NCBI GenBank assembly: GCA_905221605.1
Contig: CAJNDS010000125.1
Location: 970,696-1,025,695, forward strand
Source of the DNA: Symbiodinium natans
Taxonomy: Eukaryota; Sar; Dinophyceae; Suessiales; Symbiodiniaceae
Direction: 5' to 3'
Length of the DNA: 55,000 bases
The position numbers were made by a program, and so were the translations under genes. The notes beneath the pieces are model-generated. The model ran no database searches and was not told where the DNA came from. It saw nothing but the letters and a program-made list of their open reading frames with translations. Below, in pieces: positions 1 to 11,779 of the stretch (position 1 is the stretch's first letter; the number at the start of each line of letters is the position of its first letter).

Positions 1-65
1 TCGCCCTGGAAGGAAACCGGTGCGTCCCTGATGGCAGCAGTGGGCGCGGAGCTCAGAACCCCCAG
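1..65 (+). CDS. Candidate exon cut by the window edge
   Basis: SPWKETGASLMAAVGAELRT in frame 1, ending CCCAG/G before a telomeric block. Confidence 0.35.
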
Positions 66-103
66 GGCTTTCGGCGTTTTGGTCGAACCCTAGGCTTGGC
101 TTT

Positions 104-235
104 AGGGTTTTAGGGTTTTAGGGTTTTAGGGTTTAGGGTTTTAGGGTTTAGGGTTTAGGGTTTAGGGTTTAGGGTTTAGGGTTTAGGGTTTAGGGTTCAG
201 GGTTCAGGGTTCAGGGTTTAGGGTTTAGGGCTTAG
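104..235 (+). repeat. TTTAGGG telomere-type array
   Basis: TTTAGGG heptamers on the + strand with TTCAGGG and TTTTAGGG variants; interstitial. Confidence 0.95.
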
Positions 236-1092
236 GGGTAGAATTACACCTAGCCTAACTCTTGGATGGCCCAGCTCCCGATCTGTTGGGTCTCTTTCTA
301 AGCGCCCCCACCCCCCACCCCCCAAGATGGAATTCAGGGTTCCAAGAACAATCAAGTTTTTGGATACCCACCAGGGAACGCAAACCTTAAACACCTACAA
401 CAAAAGAACAAGGCTCCATTCCGTGTCCTGTCGCCTGTCCGAAGAGCCATGACTGTCGGTTTATGGTCTTGTGCTCCCTCCACTGGGTTCAGGGTTGGGG
501 GTTTAGGGTTTAGGGATGTTAAGGGTATAGGATAAAACCCTAAACCCTAAACCCTAAACCCTCAAGACCAGGATAAATAGAAATTGTATGTGGTATCATC
601 GTGAATAAATGAATTCAAAGCGCCTTCGGAAGGCCAAATATTCAATTCACTTAAACATCTCTCTGGGTTCCAAGTTATTTGTCTAAATAGCTGACAAGCA
701 GAGCTTAAGTAAATTCATCCAAAGTGGTTGTATCATTATGAATATCCCAATCCAAAGTGCACCAGCCCTGGCCGCCAGCAGCCGCCTGGCCCCCCAGCCC
801 CAGCCCCAAACAGCCGCCCCAGCCCCTGGCCCCAGCCCCGGCCCCATCCCCGGCCTAGCCCCAGCCAGCCTGAGCCCCCCAGCTCCAGCCCCAGCCTCAG
901 TCCAAAAGCGAAAATAACCTTCGGAAAGCAAAAAAAAAAACTCGCTCAAAACTTTCGCCCAAAACCCGCCCAAAACTCCGGACGCAAACCCTATACAATT
1001 TCTATAAACCCTAAACCCTATACAATTTCTATAAACCCTAAACCCTATACAATTTCTATAAACCCTATCCAATTTCTATAGACCCTAAACCC

Positions 1093-1192
1093 AGCAACGG
1101 CGTAGAAGAAAGCAACGCAGTGGTGCAGCGACAAAGCGTCGCAGGGGGGTGGCTGAGTCTGGCCCTTGCCACCGGACGGCTGGTCGTATTGG
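1093..1192 (+). CDS. Candidate exon
   Basis: NGVEESNAVVQRQSVAGGWL and a hydrophobic end, flanked on both sides by telomeric repeats; splice sites not fixed. Confidence 0.4.
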
Positions 1193-1195
1193 GGT

Positions 1196-1291
1196 TTGCG
1201 GTTTAGGGTTTAGGGTTTAGGGTTTAGGGTTTAGGGTTTAGGGTTTAGGGTTTAGGGTTTAGGGTTTAGGGTTTAGGGTTTAGGGTTTAGG
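1196..1291 (+). repeat. TTTAGGG array
   Basis: Almost perfect heptamers. Confidence 0.95.
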
Positions 1292-2342
1292 GCCCCAAAG
1301 CTGCATTCGGAATCGCCCTGGAAAGGACCAGACCCACCCAACAAGCCCTGAGTATGCTTGACTTGGGCCCTTGCTTCGGCTTGGGAGTGCCCTAAACCCT
1401 AAACCCTAAACCCTAAGCCCTAAACCCTAAACCCCTATACTGTTGGTTAGTTCAGGTTCAAGTTCCCTAAGCCCTGAACCTCTATACCTCTGGCTTTAGG
1501 GCCGTTTTTTCGGCTGAGGAAACACCAACGTGCCCCAGCAAGTTGGGATGGCCAATGTTCAAGGTCTCATGCAATCACCCTAAGCCCTGAACCCTAATTG
1601 GCCCTAATTCAGCGTAGGGCTCCTATCTGTCTGGGTATGCTACGGGCCCTTGGAAACATATCTGTATGCCTTAGTTCATACGTATGATAATTGCATAGGC
1701 CTTTAACCGAGATGTGCCCTAAGTTCCTCAATTGAACCATATCCCGTAAATCCTTTTAGGCCCTCATTGTGCATCTTAAGGGCTCATACTAAAGGACCAT
1801 GTAACTACCTTAATTAAGATTAAACCCTAAACCCTAAACCCGAGTTCTCTGCATCCTTGCTAGGAATAAGTCCTACTTTAGGGTAGGGTTTAGGGTCTGG
1901 AGTTTCGGGTTTCGTGAACCCATTTTCGGGTTTAGGGTTTAGCGAACTGCCCGAACACTCAGGTCCGGGTGGGCGTCCTGAGGCTTTTTTGTTTTCAAGA
2001 AGTTGAACTAGTCATTGCTGCTACTCATGCTTCTAGTGTCTAGGGCACGACTATTTCCTAAATATTCTTCCTTAGAAGGGTAGTATACCGTTTCATATGA
2101 AAATATGGAACCTATTTTTAGTATTTTATTTTATTATTATTATTTTTTTTTTTTTTTTTTTGAGGTGGGGGGGGGGGTGGGGGGTTCGTAAGCAACTAGT
2201 AGGGAACACCCCAGAGCCTTGAACCCCTCAAGGCTCGGTGTCGAACCCCCTTTTCCCCAATCTCGAATCCTTTCCGCACACTCACCGCACTCAACACAGC
2301 AGGCCCCAAAGCCAAATCCTAAACCCTAAGCCCTAAACCCAG

Positions 2343-2391
2343 GTGAGGATGTGCCACCTTCCGTCGACATGGCCCTCAAGATTGCAGACAG
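2343..2391 (+). CDS. Candidate exon
   Basis: EDVPPSVDMALKIAD between an AG/G acceptor and an AG/GCGAGC donor (GC). Confidence 0.45.
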
Positions 2392-2413
2392 GCGAGCTTC
2401 TTCACATTTCTTT

Positions 2414-2444
<31 letters not shown>

Positions 2445-2454
2445 TCCTGCTCCC

Positions 2455-2494
<40 letters not shown>

Positions 2495-3011
2495 CCTAAA
2501 CGCTAAACCCCAAAACCCTACACCCTAAACCCTACATCCCCAAGCCCTAAAACCCTAAACCCTAAACCCCCAAACCCTACACCCCTTAACATTCCTTGAG
2601 TCCTTTTACGCAGCACCGTCCCTATGCCCCTAAGACCATCCCAAAGCCCAACCCCCCCCCCCCCCCCCCCCACCCCCCCCCAAAAAAAAAAAACTGAACT
2701 GGGTAATGCCTTGAAATCTTAGGGTTTAGGGTTTGGGGCTTTGGTTTCAGGGTATTTAGGGTTTATAGGAGTTAGGGTTTATAGGATTTAGGGTTTATAG
2801 GGTTTAGGCTTTGCAGGGTGAGGGAAAGGTTTGAGGTTTTACAGGGTTTGCAGAGCTTGTAGGGTTTAGGGTTTCAGGTGTACTAGTGCCTACGCCACGC
2901 AAATCCATGAAACACCCCAAGAACGCATCCTCGGGCCTGTGTTCTCCACGCGAAGCCCAACTAAAGCCGTCCAACCCAGCCTCCCCCCCTTTCGCCCCCC
3001 GAGTTTGGTTT

Positions 3012-3125
3012 TTGAGGCTTCGGGCTCTGGGCCCTAAACCCGAAACCCTAAACCCTAAACCCTAAACCCTGAACCCTAAACCCTAAACCCTAAACCCTAA
3101 ACCCTAAACCCTAAACCCTAACTCT
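3012..3125 (-). repeat. CCCTAAA array
   Basis: C-strand telomeric heptamers. Confidence 0.95.
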
Positions 3126-3215
3126 AAACCGCGGAAGGTGCTTCAGCCTGACGCATCCCGAGTTCAACCCCGGATTCAGCCGCAATCTGGCAGATCCTCG
3201 GCTTGACGCAACATG
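3125..3215 (+). CDS. Candidate exon
   Basis: GRCFSLTHPEFNPGFSRNLA, open between telomeric arrays; splice sites not fixed. Contains a tRNA T-arm-like GAGTTCAACCCC, but no matching A box. Confidence 0.3.
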
Positions 3216-3583
3216 GGTTTTAGGGGTTTAGTTTAGGGTTTAGGGTTGAGGTTTTAGGGTTTAGAGTTTAGGGTTTAGGGTTTAGGGTTTAGGGTTTAGG
3301 GTCTACCATGTACAAGTTTGGGGCTTTCCTGGGTTTACAAGGCTTTCAGGGATTTTACGGTTTTCCGGGTTTCACCTCTAACTGGCCTTGCACAGGTTAT
3401 GCCAGCCTCGGATGGGCTTGTAACTCCACCAACCTAGAACTGGCCAGTAAGTCCCAAGCACCTTCAAGCAGAGGGTTTAAGGTTTGAAGGTTCAGGATGC
3501 ATGAAAACCCTGAACCCTAAACCCTAAACCCTACACCCTGAACCCTGAACCCTGAACCCAAAACCCTAAACCCTAAACCTCAG

Positions 3584-3660
3584 CACCACTGACCCCACGA
3601 AGGATATCGTCGACATCCCTGCCATGAGCGGCAACGGAGTGGCTCAGTTGAACGAAGCTG
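3584..3660 (+). CDS. Candidate exon
   Basis: DPTKDIVDIPAMSGNGVAQL between two telomeric arrays. Acceptor CAG; donor unclear. Confidence 0.45.
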
Positions 3661-3889
3661 ACCCTAAACCCTAAACCCTAAACCCTAAACCCTAAACCCT
3701 AAACCCTAAACCCTAAACCCTAAACCCTAAACCCTAAACCCTAAACCCTAAACCCTAAACCCTAAACCCTATAAACCCTAAACCCTATAAACCCGAAATG
3801 CCCCTTACAGGGAGCTGCAGGAAACAGAGTGGGTAGAAAAAAAGTAGGGATGGAAGGAGCAGCTGAGCCTAGTTTCTTAGCTGTTTATG

Positions 3890-3977
3890 GTGAGTTCTCT
3901 GCATGAGGGTCCCTTTTTGGGTACCCTAAGTAGAGGGGCCGCCTTCTAAAAGGACCCAAAATCCTGAGAGAACTCAC
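3890..3977. mobile_element. Small inverted-repeat element, 88 bp
   Basis: Ends GTGAGTTCTCT and AGAGAACTCAC are perfect inverted repeats; present again at 4890-4977 within the duplication. Confidence 0.6.
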
Positions 3978-4010
<33 letters not shown>

Positions 4011-4179
4011 AAATACATAAATACACATATATATATATACACACATAGTCCTTAGAGAACAGAATACATATGTACACATATACACATATATACATATATA
4101 TATAGACATAAATCATATGCATAGACAGACGTAGACATCGACATAGACATAGACGTAGACATAGACATTTTCATATACA

Positions 4180-4277
4180 TACACATATACATCTACATAT
4201 ACATATACATACATATATACATATATACATATATACATATATACATATATACATATATACATATATACATATACATA
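4180..4277. repeat. ACATAT microsatellite
   Basis: Runs of ACATAT hexamers, repeated at about 5170-5265 in the duplicate, with TA-runs at 3977-4000 and 4977-4996. Confidence 0.95.
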
Positions 4278-4507
4278 CCTGTCCCATCCCCGGGGTTTTC
4301 ACTTCTAAGGCTTGCCATCTGCTGGAGCCCATACCATATGCCAAAGGGGGTGGGGTGTTCAACAACATCATGGGCTGTTGGGCTCGGTTTAGGGTTTAGG
4401 GTTTAGGGTTTAGGGTTTAGGGTTTAGGGTTTAGGGTTACAACGTTGCAAAAAGACCTTCTGAAATCCGAAGCTCAAGACCAAAGCCCTTCGAAGAAGTG
4501 CCTTTTT

Positions 4508-4585
4508 AGAGCGTCCTGAACCTTCTTGAATGGAGCGAGCCTCGTAGCGGGTGGAGTGGGGACGGCGGAGAATCCTGGGAAGTAG
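4508..4585 (+). CDS. Exon-like segment in duplication copy 1
   Basis: SVLNLLEWSEPRSGWSGDGG after TTTTTAG. The opposite strand is also open, so strand and coding status are uncertain. Copied at 5498-5575. Confidence 0.3.
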
Positions 4586-5497
4586 TGTGCCCTGGCATTC
4601 CCTCGCAGAATGCTCAGGATGGCTTTGTGTACCCTAAGTTACAAGCCCATGTAACCCTAAACCCTAAACCCTAAACCCTAAACCCTAAACCCTAAACCCT
4701 AAACCCTAAACCCTAAACCCTAAACCCTAAACCCTAAACCCTAAACCCTAAACCCTAAACCCTAAACCCTATAAACCCTAAACCCTATAAACCCGAAATG
4801 CCCCTTACAGGGAGCTGCAGGAAACAGAGTGGGTAGAAAAACAGTAGGGATGGAAGGAGCAGCTGAGCCTAGTTTCTTAGCTGTTTATGGTGAGTTCTCT
4901 GCATGAGGGTCCCTTTTTGGGTACCCTAAGTAGAGGGGCCGCCTTCTAAAAGGACCCAAAATCCTGAGAGAACTCACTATATATATATATATATATACAT
5001 GTATGTAAATACATAAATACACATATATATATACACACATAGTCCTTAGAGAACAGAATACATATGTACACATATACACATATATACATATATATATATA
5101 TAGACATAAATCATATGCATAGACAGACGTAGACATCGACATAGACATAGACGTAGACATAGACATTTTCATATACATACACATATACATCTACATATAC
5201 ATATACATACATATATACATATATACATATATACATATATACATATATACTACTATACATATACATACCTGTCCCATCCCCGGGGTTTTCACTTCTAAGG
5301 CTTGCCATCTGCTGGAGCCCATACCATATGCCAAAGGGGGTGGGGTGTTCAACAACATCATGGGCTGTTGGGCTCGGTTTAGGGTTTAGGGTTTAGGGTT
5401 TAGGGTTTAGGGTTTAGGGTTTAGGGTTACAACGTTGCAAAAAGACCTTCTGAAATCCGAAGCTCAAGACCAAAGCCCTTCGAAGAAGTGCCTTTTT

Positions 5498-5575
5498 AGA
5501 GCGTCCTGAACCTTCTTGAATGGAGCGAGCCTCGTAGCGGGTGGAGTGGGGACGGCGGAGAATCCTGGGAAGTAG
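5498..5575 (+). CDS. Exon-like segment in duplication copy 2
   Basis: Same open segment as at 4508-4585, unchanged between copies. Confidence 0.3.
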
Positions 5576-5642
5576 TGTGCCCTGGCATTCCCTCGCAGAA
5601 TGCTCAGGATGGCTTCGTGTACCCTAAGTTACAAGCCCATGT

Positions 5643-5848
5643 AACCCTAAACCCTAAACCCTAAACCCTAAACCCTAAACCCTAAACCCTAAACCCTAAA
5701 CCCTAAACCCTAAACCCAAAACCCTAAACCCTAAACCCTAACCCCTAAACCTAAACCCTAAACCCTAAACCCTAAACCCTAAACCCTAAACCCTAAACCC
5801 TAAACCCTAAACCCTAAACCCTAAACCCAAACCCTAAACCCTAAGCCC
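5643..5848 (-). repeat. CCCTAAA array, ~200 bp
   Basis: Long C-strand array with a few slipped units, following the second duplication copy. Confidence 0.95.
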
Positions 5849-6305
5849 CTAAGTTTGCACCGGAAGGGCTTGGGCACGTCGGCACGCTGGAAGAACGTCA
5901 TCTACACGTGTTTGGACCCTAACCCCAAACCAATGGGAAGCCCGAAAAACTGAACACCGAAAGTTTTTCAGCTCCTTGCGCTCAGACCTCGACCATTCGC
6001 CAAGAGCTCTTTGCTGTAGCCCGGAGCCCAGGGCATATTCAGCCCGACAGCTCAAGAGCTGTGGAAGGGCGGAGTTTAGGGTTTAGGGTTTAGGGTTTGG
6101 GGGGGGGGGGGGGGGGGAATATTGTTCAGGGTTCAGGGTTCGGGGTTTATGCGCGACCCTAAACCCGGAAGCTTCAGATTTCAGGTCCAAGCCAAAGCCG
6201 GGTATTTGCGGGAGGACCAAGCTCATTGCTTCCATACCTGCCCAGACTGGGTACTTTCTAACCGCCATTTGCAACTGCACTTGTTATCAGCCACCCTGAG
6301 TCCTC

Positions 6306-6402
6306 TTCGTAGGGTTTAGGGTTTAGGGTTTAGGGTTTAGGGTTTAGGGTTTGGGGTTTAGGGTTTAGGGTTTAGGGTTTAGGGTTTAGGGTTTAGGGTT
6401 TA
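6306..6402 (+). repeat. TTTAGGG array
   Basis: G-strand heptamers with one TTTGGGG. Confidence 0.95.
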
Positions 6403-6857
6403 GGGGTAAATTGGGTCATAAGTATTAACCCTAAACCATAAACCGTCAGTCCTCTTAGCAGGTTTCTAGTAGAATTGTATAAATTGCCTCACAAGTACCC
6501 AGAAGAGCCTCCAAGTACATTTTGGTGGGTTAAGAAGTTTTAAGGAGTGCTTTGCACTCCTGTTTTGCTCCCAAAGCCTATCATGCAGAAGTTGGAAACG
6601 GAGTTTAGGGTTTAGGGTTCAGGGTTTAGGGTTTGGTGTTTAGGGTTCAGGGTTTAGGGTTTCGGGTTTAGGGTGTGAATTTCTGTCTCTGGCGCAGTTT
6701 GTGTCCCAATCGACACGAAGGCAACTGCGGCTTTTCCAAACTACCTTGTTGGGATCCCTTTTTGGTTGTCCTGCCCTGAGCCCTTAGCCCTCAACCCTCA
6801 TTCTACAGCCTAAACCCTAAACCACAAACCCCAAACCCTAAACCCTCACCTTCCAAG

Positions 6858-6914
6858 GCCCTGGATCCCATCATGCAGCAGATCGACAACGCCGAGGCCT
6901 CGCTGGCTGGTCTG
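6858..6914 (+). CDS. Exon, unrecognised gene
   Basis: ALDPIMQQIDNAEASLAGL, 19 codons, acceptor AAG/G, GA donor. Confidence 0.55.
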
Positions 6915-9738
6915 GACCTTACAAGTCTGCTTTCTGTCAGTCTTCTGACTGTATGCTCAACCCTCAACCCAAAACCCTAGACCCTAAACCCTAAACCTCT
7001 GGGGTTAAAAGTACCCATGAATCTTCAAGTGGGGGCCTGCAAGCAATGGGCCCTAGCCGTGCTAGGAGTTTTGCGTCCGGTACATGGGGTTTCTCAGGTG
7101 TCTTCGGCGGTCAGAGGTTCCCCTAAGGTTCAGGGTTTCGGGTTGTTTAGGTTTAGAGTAAACAGCAACGTATGGCCACAGCTACGCCTCAAACTCTAAA
7201 CCCTAAGCCCTAAACCCTAAACCCTAAACCCTAAACCCTTGTCCTAAACTCTAAACCCTAAACCTAAACTTCAGGAAGCCCTGAAGGCTTCCGATATCTC
7301 CTTCGATTCTAGGCATTTGGAGGCCCTGACCCCTCTAAACTCTAACCTTCCACTTGGAGGTTCATGGTACTTATTAACCAATGATAACTGTACTTATAAC
7401 CATATTAGGGCACTTAAGGGGCTTGTAAGTGGGTCATAAGTACAGTTATAATTGGTTAATAAGTACCATGAACCTTCCAGCATAGGCCCTGGACTATGTC
7501 CGTGGGCGGGTTCATGGTTTCAGTGCAACAGGTAAAGGTCCCTAAACCCTAAAACCTTAAACCCTAAACCCCAAACCCTAAAAAAAGCAACCTAAACCCT
7601 CCATCCAAAACCCTACCCTAAATTCCTGAAGTGTTTCAGGGGTTTGGGCCTCGACCGCAACACTCTCAGCCTAAGGCGACGGCAGTGCCCCTTCTGTTGC
7701 CCAGGACACCAAGGTGCGGGGTTTAGGGTTCAGGGCTTAGTCTTGAGGGTTTAGGGTTAAGGGTTTAAGGTTTAGGGTTTTAGGATTTTGATTCCATCAC
7801 CAACGGAGAACTTGTGGGAATATTCCTCTATCCCATGAGCATCATGATGAAATGAGGACTAGGCGTCTTCTTTGAGTGTTGCATAGCCGGGTTTATGACG
7901 ACTTGAAACCCTAAACCCTAAACCCGAAACCCTAAACCCTAACCCTAAACCCTAAAACCTAAAACCCTACACCCTAAACCCGTACCCTAAACCCGAAACC
8001 CTAAGCCCTAAGCCGCAGAAGGTCTCGCAGTTTTGGATGCTAAGGCCTTTGGCTGGCTTGGGTGCAAACCATAGCCCTCTCAAACGCCTTGTATGTGTAA
8101 GATTACGGGTTTATGGGGTTGAGGGTTTAGGGGTTTTGGGGTTTAGGGGTGTAGAGGTTTAGGGTTTAGGGTTAAAACAGAGCATGCCATTGGCCCATGG
8201 GGGGGGAACCCAAGCACCTACCTCCGAACCCGAAAAGTTCTAGAATCTAGGCCGCTCGAACCTCAAAGGCTCTAGAATCTAGACCGCTGGGGGGGGATAA
8301 ATCTAGTTCAACACCACCTTGAAAGAGTATGGAAGGAGAAGGCCGACAGGAGAAGAACCTAACAAAACCACCTGCACATGACACTCAACGCCTCCCCCGG
8401 TCAACAGAGAAGAAGAAAAACCAAGCCCTAAGCCCTGAAACCCTCAACCCCAAGCCCTAAACTTAGGCCCTGAAGCCTAAACCCTCAACCTTAAACCCTG
8501 AACCCTAAACCCTAAACCCTAAACCCTAAACCCTAAACCTTAGCCCTCCAAACAGACCCAAGAGCTGCTTGCCATGATTGGCGCACTGGACATGGCCGCA
8601 CCGGCCCCAAGACGGGTTTAGGGTTTAGGGTTTTGGGTTTAGGGTTTGGGGTTTAGGGTTTGGGGTTTGGGGTTTGGGGTATAGGGTTTCGGGTTTCGGG
8701 TTTGGGTTTAGGGTTAAGGGTTTGGGGTTTGGGGTTTGGGGTTTGGGGTTTGGGGTTTAGGGTCTCGGGTTTGGGGTTTACTGCTTTACTGTTGGAGGCC
8801 CTAGGGCCGTAGAGTTTCGGATTTTAGGGCTTCAGGCTTTTTGTTTTGGGGTTTGGGGTTTAGGGATAGCCAATTTGCAACCCACCCTGAACCCTAAACC
8901 CAAACCCTAACACACCCAAGAGTCTTACATGTCGTTCATGGTCTAGGGAAGTCATACACTTCACAATGCGAACCGCAGAAACTGGCTTTCTCGTCTGGTA
9001 GGAATATTTGTTGTTGTTCCCTGGTGAGTGGAGAAGTAAGATTCGCCGGAAGTCATGCACTTCACAATGCGAACCGCAGAAACTGGCTTTCTCGTCTGGT
9101 AGGAATATTTGTTGTTGTTCCCTGGTGAGTGGAGAAGTAAGATTCGCCACGGATGATCAGCGCTTCGAAGGAATTGTTGGACCTAAACCCCAAGCCCTAA
9201 ACCCTGAACCCAAATTTGAGATGTTTTTCCCGGCCGGACCGACTTCTAGAACTTTTTTTGTGCCAGGGCGGGGGGGGGGGGGGTAGAAATAAGGAAAGGC
9301 GAGTGGGGTTTGGGGTTTAGGGTTTAGGGTTTGGGGTTAGGGTTTAGGGTTTAGGGTCGTGCCCCCTTGTTTCTATTCGGGGCCAGGTTCCCTTACAAAA
9401 CCTCCATGAGACGAAAGCAAAAAGGAGAAACACCTTGTTTCATTCTCAAGTAGCTGGGGCCCGTAGGGCTTAGCCTAACCCCAAAACCCTAAACCCTAAA
9501 GCCTAATCCCCCCCCCCCCCCCGCCCTCAAAAGAAAAACGCTGAAACGTAAGCTCCGAAACCCTAAACCTCAAAAGTCACTTGCAACAAAAAGGCCAATC
9601 AACCTTTGAGCCCTAAACCCCAAACCCTAAACCCTAAACCCTATAAGCCCCAAACCCTAAGCCCTCAAGCAACCTCTGAGCCACCAGGCCATGTACCTTC
9701 CGGTGGAGTCCAAGATAGCCGCCTCGGCCGACTACGCT
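6858..9738 (+). CDS. Unrecognised + strand gene, three chained exons
   Basis: Exons 6858-6914, 8556-8603 and 9688-9738 join in phase with GA (GACC), GC and GT donors. They encode helical, Leu/Ala-rich sequence: IMQQIDNAEASLAGL, then TQELLAMIGALDMAAP, then AMYLPVESKIAASADYA. Intron starts resemble downstream exon starts (GACC at 6915 and 8554; CCGGCC beside CAGGCC). Introns are filled with TTTAGGG/TTTGGGG blocks and inverted-repeat elements. Upstream coding-like islands may be earlier exons. No family recognised; the helical character resembles parts of the membrane gene at 40-43 kb, but I cannot show homology. Confidence 0.5.
7351..7481. mobile_element. Inverted-repeat element, CTTGGAGGTTCATGG family
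   Basis: Long palindromic arms. The left reads TTGGAGGTTCATGGTACTT with AACCAATGATAACTGTACTT; the right is its near-perfect reverse complement ending CATGAACCTTCCA. Related copies or ends: 20949, 28158, 33640-33733, 33980, 38953-39200, 39806-39910. Confidence 0.7.
8556..8603 (+). CDS. Exon, unrecognised gene
   Basis: TQELLAMIGALDMAAP, 16 codons, acceptor CAG, GC donor. Confidence 0.55.
8612..8780 (+). repeat. Mixed TTTAGGG / TTTGGGG array
   Basis: Telomere-type units changing to runs of TTTGGGG. Confidence 0.9.
8949..9149. repeat. 101-bp tandem duplication
   Basis: Two copies offset by 101 bp (GTCAT at 8951 and 9052), almost identical. Confidence 0.9.
9688..9738 (+). CDS. Exon, unrecognised gene
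   Basis: AMYLPVESKIAASADYA, 17 codons, acceptor CAG/G, GT donor. Confidence 0.55.
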
Positions 9739-10335
9739 GTGCCTCCGACATGCTTGCGTAGGGTTTAGGGTTTAGGGTTTAGGGTTTAGGGTTTAGGGTT
9801 TAGGGTTTAGGGTTTAGGGCGTAGGGTTTAGGGTTTAGGGTTTAGGGTTTAGCCCAAGTCGTCCTGGTGTTCGGTTATGTTGGCAACTAGCCTCTGGTTC
9901 CAGGATCTATGGGAACCGAGACAACAGTTCCGGAACCAACCTTCCAAGCGACAAATTAGGAACCATTACAACGAAAAAGGCACATTGCAACATCGCATGC
10001 GCAGTGCTAATGATGTTACTGATGCTTTTGCCCCCCCCCCCCGCCCAATGATGCCGCTGATGGGGGGGGGGGGGGGGTAGTAAAACAGATTTCACACCAG
10101 GCACTTTCGGGTCGGGGGGTGGGCGGGGGGGGACAAAGGTGGTGGCGTGGGGGGGGTTGAGGTTTTCCGGCACTACGATTCAACCAGGCACTTTCGGTTC
10201 GGGGGTGGGCCGGGGGGGGAGGTGGGGCGGGGGGGGGGGTTAGGGGTTTCGAGCCCGGAACGTGTTGTTACAACTGAGGAGGCCTGAGAACGTGGATAGC
10301 ACACCATTCCTTGCATGCTGTGGATATCCAACAAG

Positions 10336-10356
10336 CCGTAGCCATTCTGGCGCATG
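10336..10356 (+). other. Degenerate dinoflagellate spliced-leader sequence
   Basis: CCGTAGCCATTCTGGCGCAT matches the conserved dinoflagellate spliced leader at 18 of 21 positions (with base 10356). The usual splice donor does not follow, so this is not an SL RNA gene. It may be the 5' tag of a retroposed mRNA. It abuts the 125-bp satellite. Confidence 0.55.
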
Positions 10357-10372
10357 AAAGATAAAATCTTGC

Positions 10373-10990
10373 GAAAACCATGAAATCAGTGCGTAATCAC
10401 ATATGAAAACAATCAATGGTGCAGAAACGAAGTAAATTCATTTATACAAGCTCCTGGTGTAGGGAATTCTGTGGCCCGCAACACATAATAATCCGGAGAA
10501 AACCATGAAATCAGTGCGTAATCACATATGAAAACAATCAATGCTGCAGAAACGAAGTAAATTCATTTATACAAGCTCCTGGTGTAGGGAATTCTGTGGC
10601 CCGCAACACATAATCATCAGGAGAAAACCATGAAATCAGTGCGTAACCACATATGAAAACAATCAATGCTGCAGAAACGAAGTAAGTTCATTTATACAAG
10701 CTCCTGGTGTAGGGAATTCTGTGGCCCGCAACACATAATAATCAAGAGAAAACCATGAAATCAGTGCGTAATCACATATGAAAACAATCAATGCTGCAGA
10801 AACGAAGTAAATTCATTTATACAAGCTCCTGGTGTAGGGAATTCTGTGGCCCGCAACACATAATAATCAGGAGAAAACCATGAAATCAGTGCGTAATCAC
10901 ATATGAAAACAATCAATGCTGCAGAAACGAAGAAAATTCATTTATGCAAGCTCCTGGTGTAGGGAATTCTGTGGCCCACAACACATAAAA
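10373..10990. repeat. 125-bp satellite, five copies
   Basis: Copies start near 10381, 10506, 10631, 10756 and 10881 at exact 125-bp spacing with few substitutions; a divergent fragment follows at about 11003. Confidence 0.95.
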
Positions 10991-11460
10991 GTATGATAAA
11001 AGTCATGATGAAACCACAAAATCACTGGGCAATCACATGTAAAATCAGCGAAAGCCTCTTGTGGCATCGAACGCTCTCTGCAAAATCTGCAGCTGTGCTT
11101 TTGCCTCTGGGCATCTCTAAGACGTGGCCTCGCAGCGCTGATAGGGTTTAGGCAACCCAGGGAGGACAGGGTCTAAGCAGATGAGGGATATCACAACTGC
11201 AGATGTTTTCAAAGTTGCTTGGTGTTCTGTAAGGACCCCAACTCTGGTTTGGAATGTTGGTAACTTGTAACCTTAATAAGCGGGTTGTGATATCACGGTT
11301 TCTGGTTTGCCCTCAAACCGACAGCAGTTGTGACATCCCGGTTTTTGGTTGTAATAATACTTTTTTGGTCGTAGTATGGGGTGGGGGGGTGGGGACGGGG
11401 GGGTGGGGGGTTGGTGGGGGAGGGGTGGGGACGCGGCGGGCGCGGGGGGCGGACATTGCG
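10991..11460. other. Non-coding stretch
   Basis: Nothing recognised beyond a G-rich low-complexity run at 11378-11455. Confidence 0.5.
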
Positions 11461-11530
11461 GTTCCAGGCTGTTCTGTTACGGTTCCAGGGTGTTCTGTTA
11501 CGGTTCCAAGCTGTTTTGTTACGGTTCCAA
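11461..11530. repeat. 22-bp minisatellite
   Basis: About four copies of CGGTTCCARGCTGTTYTGTTA. Confidence 0.85.
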
Positions 11531-11565
11531 GCGTTCCGGGCCCCCCTTTGGCAGCCCTAGACCCT

Positions 11566-11730
11566 AGACCATAGACCCTAGACCCTAGACCCTAGACCCT
11601 AGACCCTAGACCCAAGACCTTTAAACCCTAAACCCTAAACCCTAAACCCTAAACCCCAAACCCTAAACCTTAACCCTCAACCCTAAACCCTAACCCTCGA
11701 CCCTACACCCTAAACCCTAACCCTAATGTG
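11566..11730 (-). repeat. CCCTAGA then CCCTAAA array
   Basis: A homogeneous run of the variant CCCTAGA (11566-11612) passes into CCCTAAA. Confidence 0.9.
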
Positions 11731-11779
11731 GGATCCTGTTTAATGTGGGAACAGTCGAGGCGTGGATGGGGGCCTGATT

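Larger units (their letters stand above)
3661..5646 (+). repeat. Tandem duplication of a ~1-kb unit
   Basis: Two nearly identical units (about 3661-4655 and 4653-5646, offset 990-1000 bp). Each has a CCCTAAA array, a TA/ACATAT microsatellite, a short TTTAGGG array and unique sequence. Differences are mainly microsatellite length and single bases (for example T/C in GGCTTYGTGT). This implies a recent duplication, perhaps by unequal exchange between the telomeric arrays. Confidence 0.9.

Noticed and set aside
104-235. A true chromosome end
   Set aside because: Telomeric arrays occur throughout the window in both orientations with exons between them.
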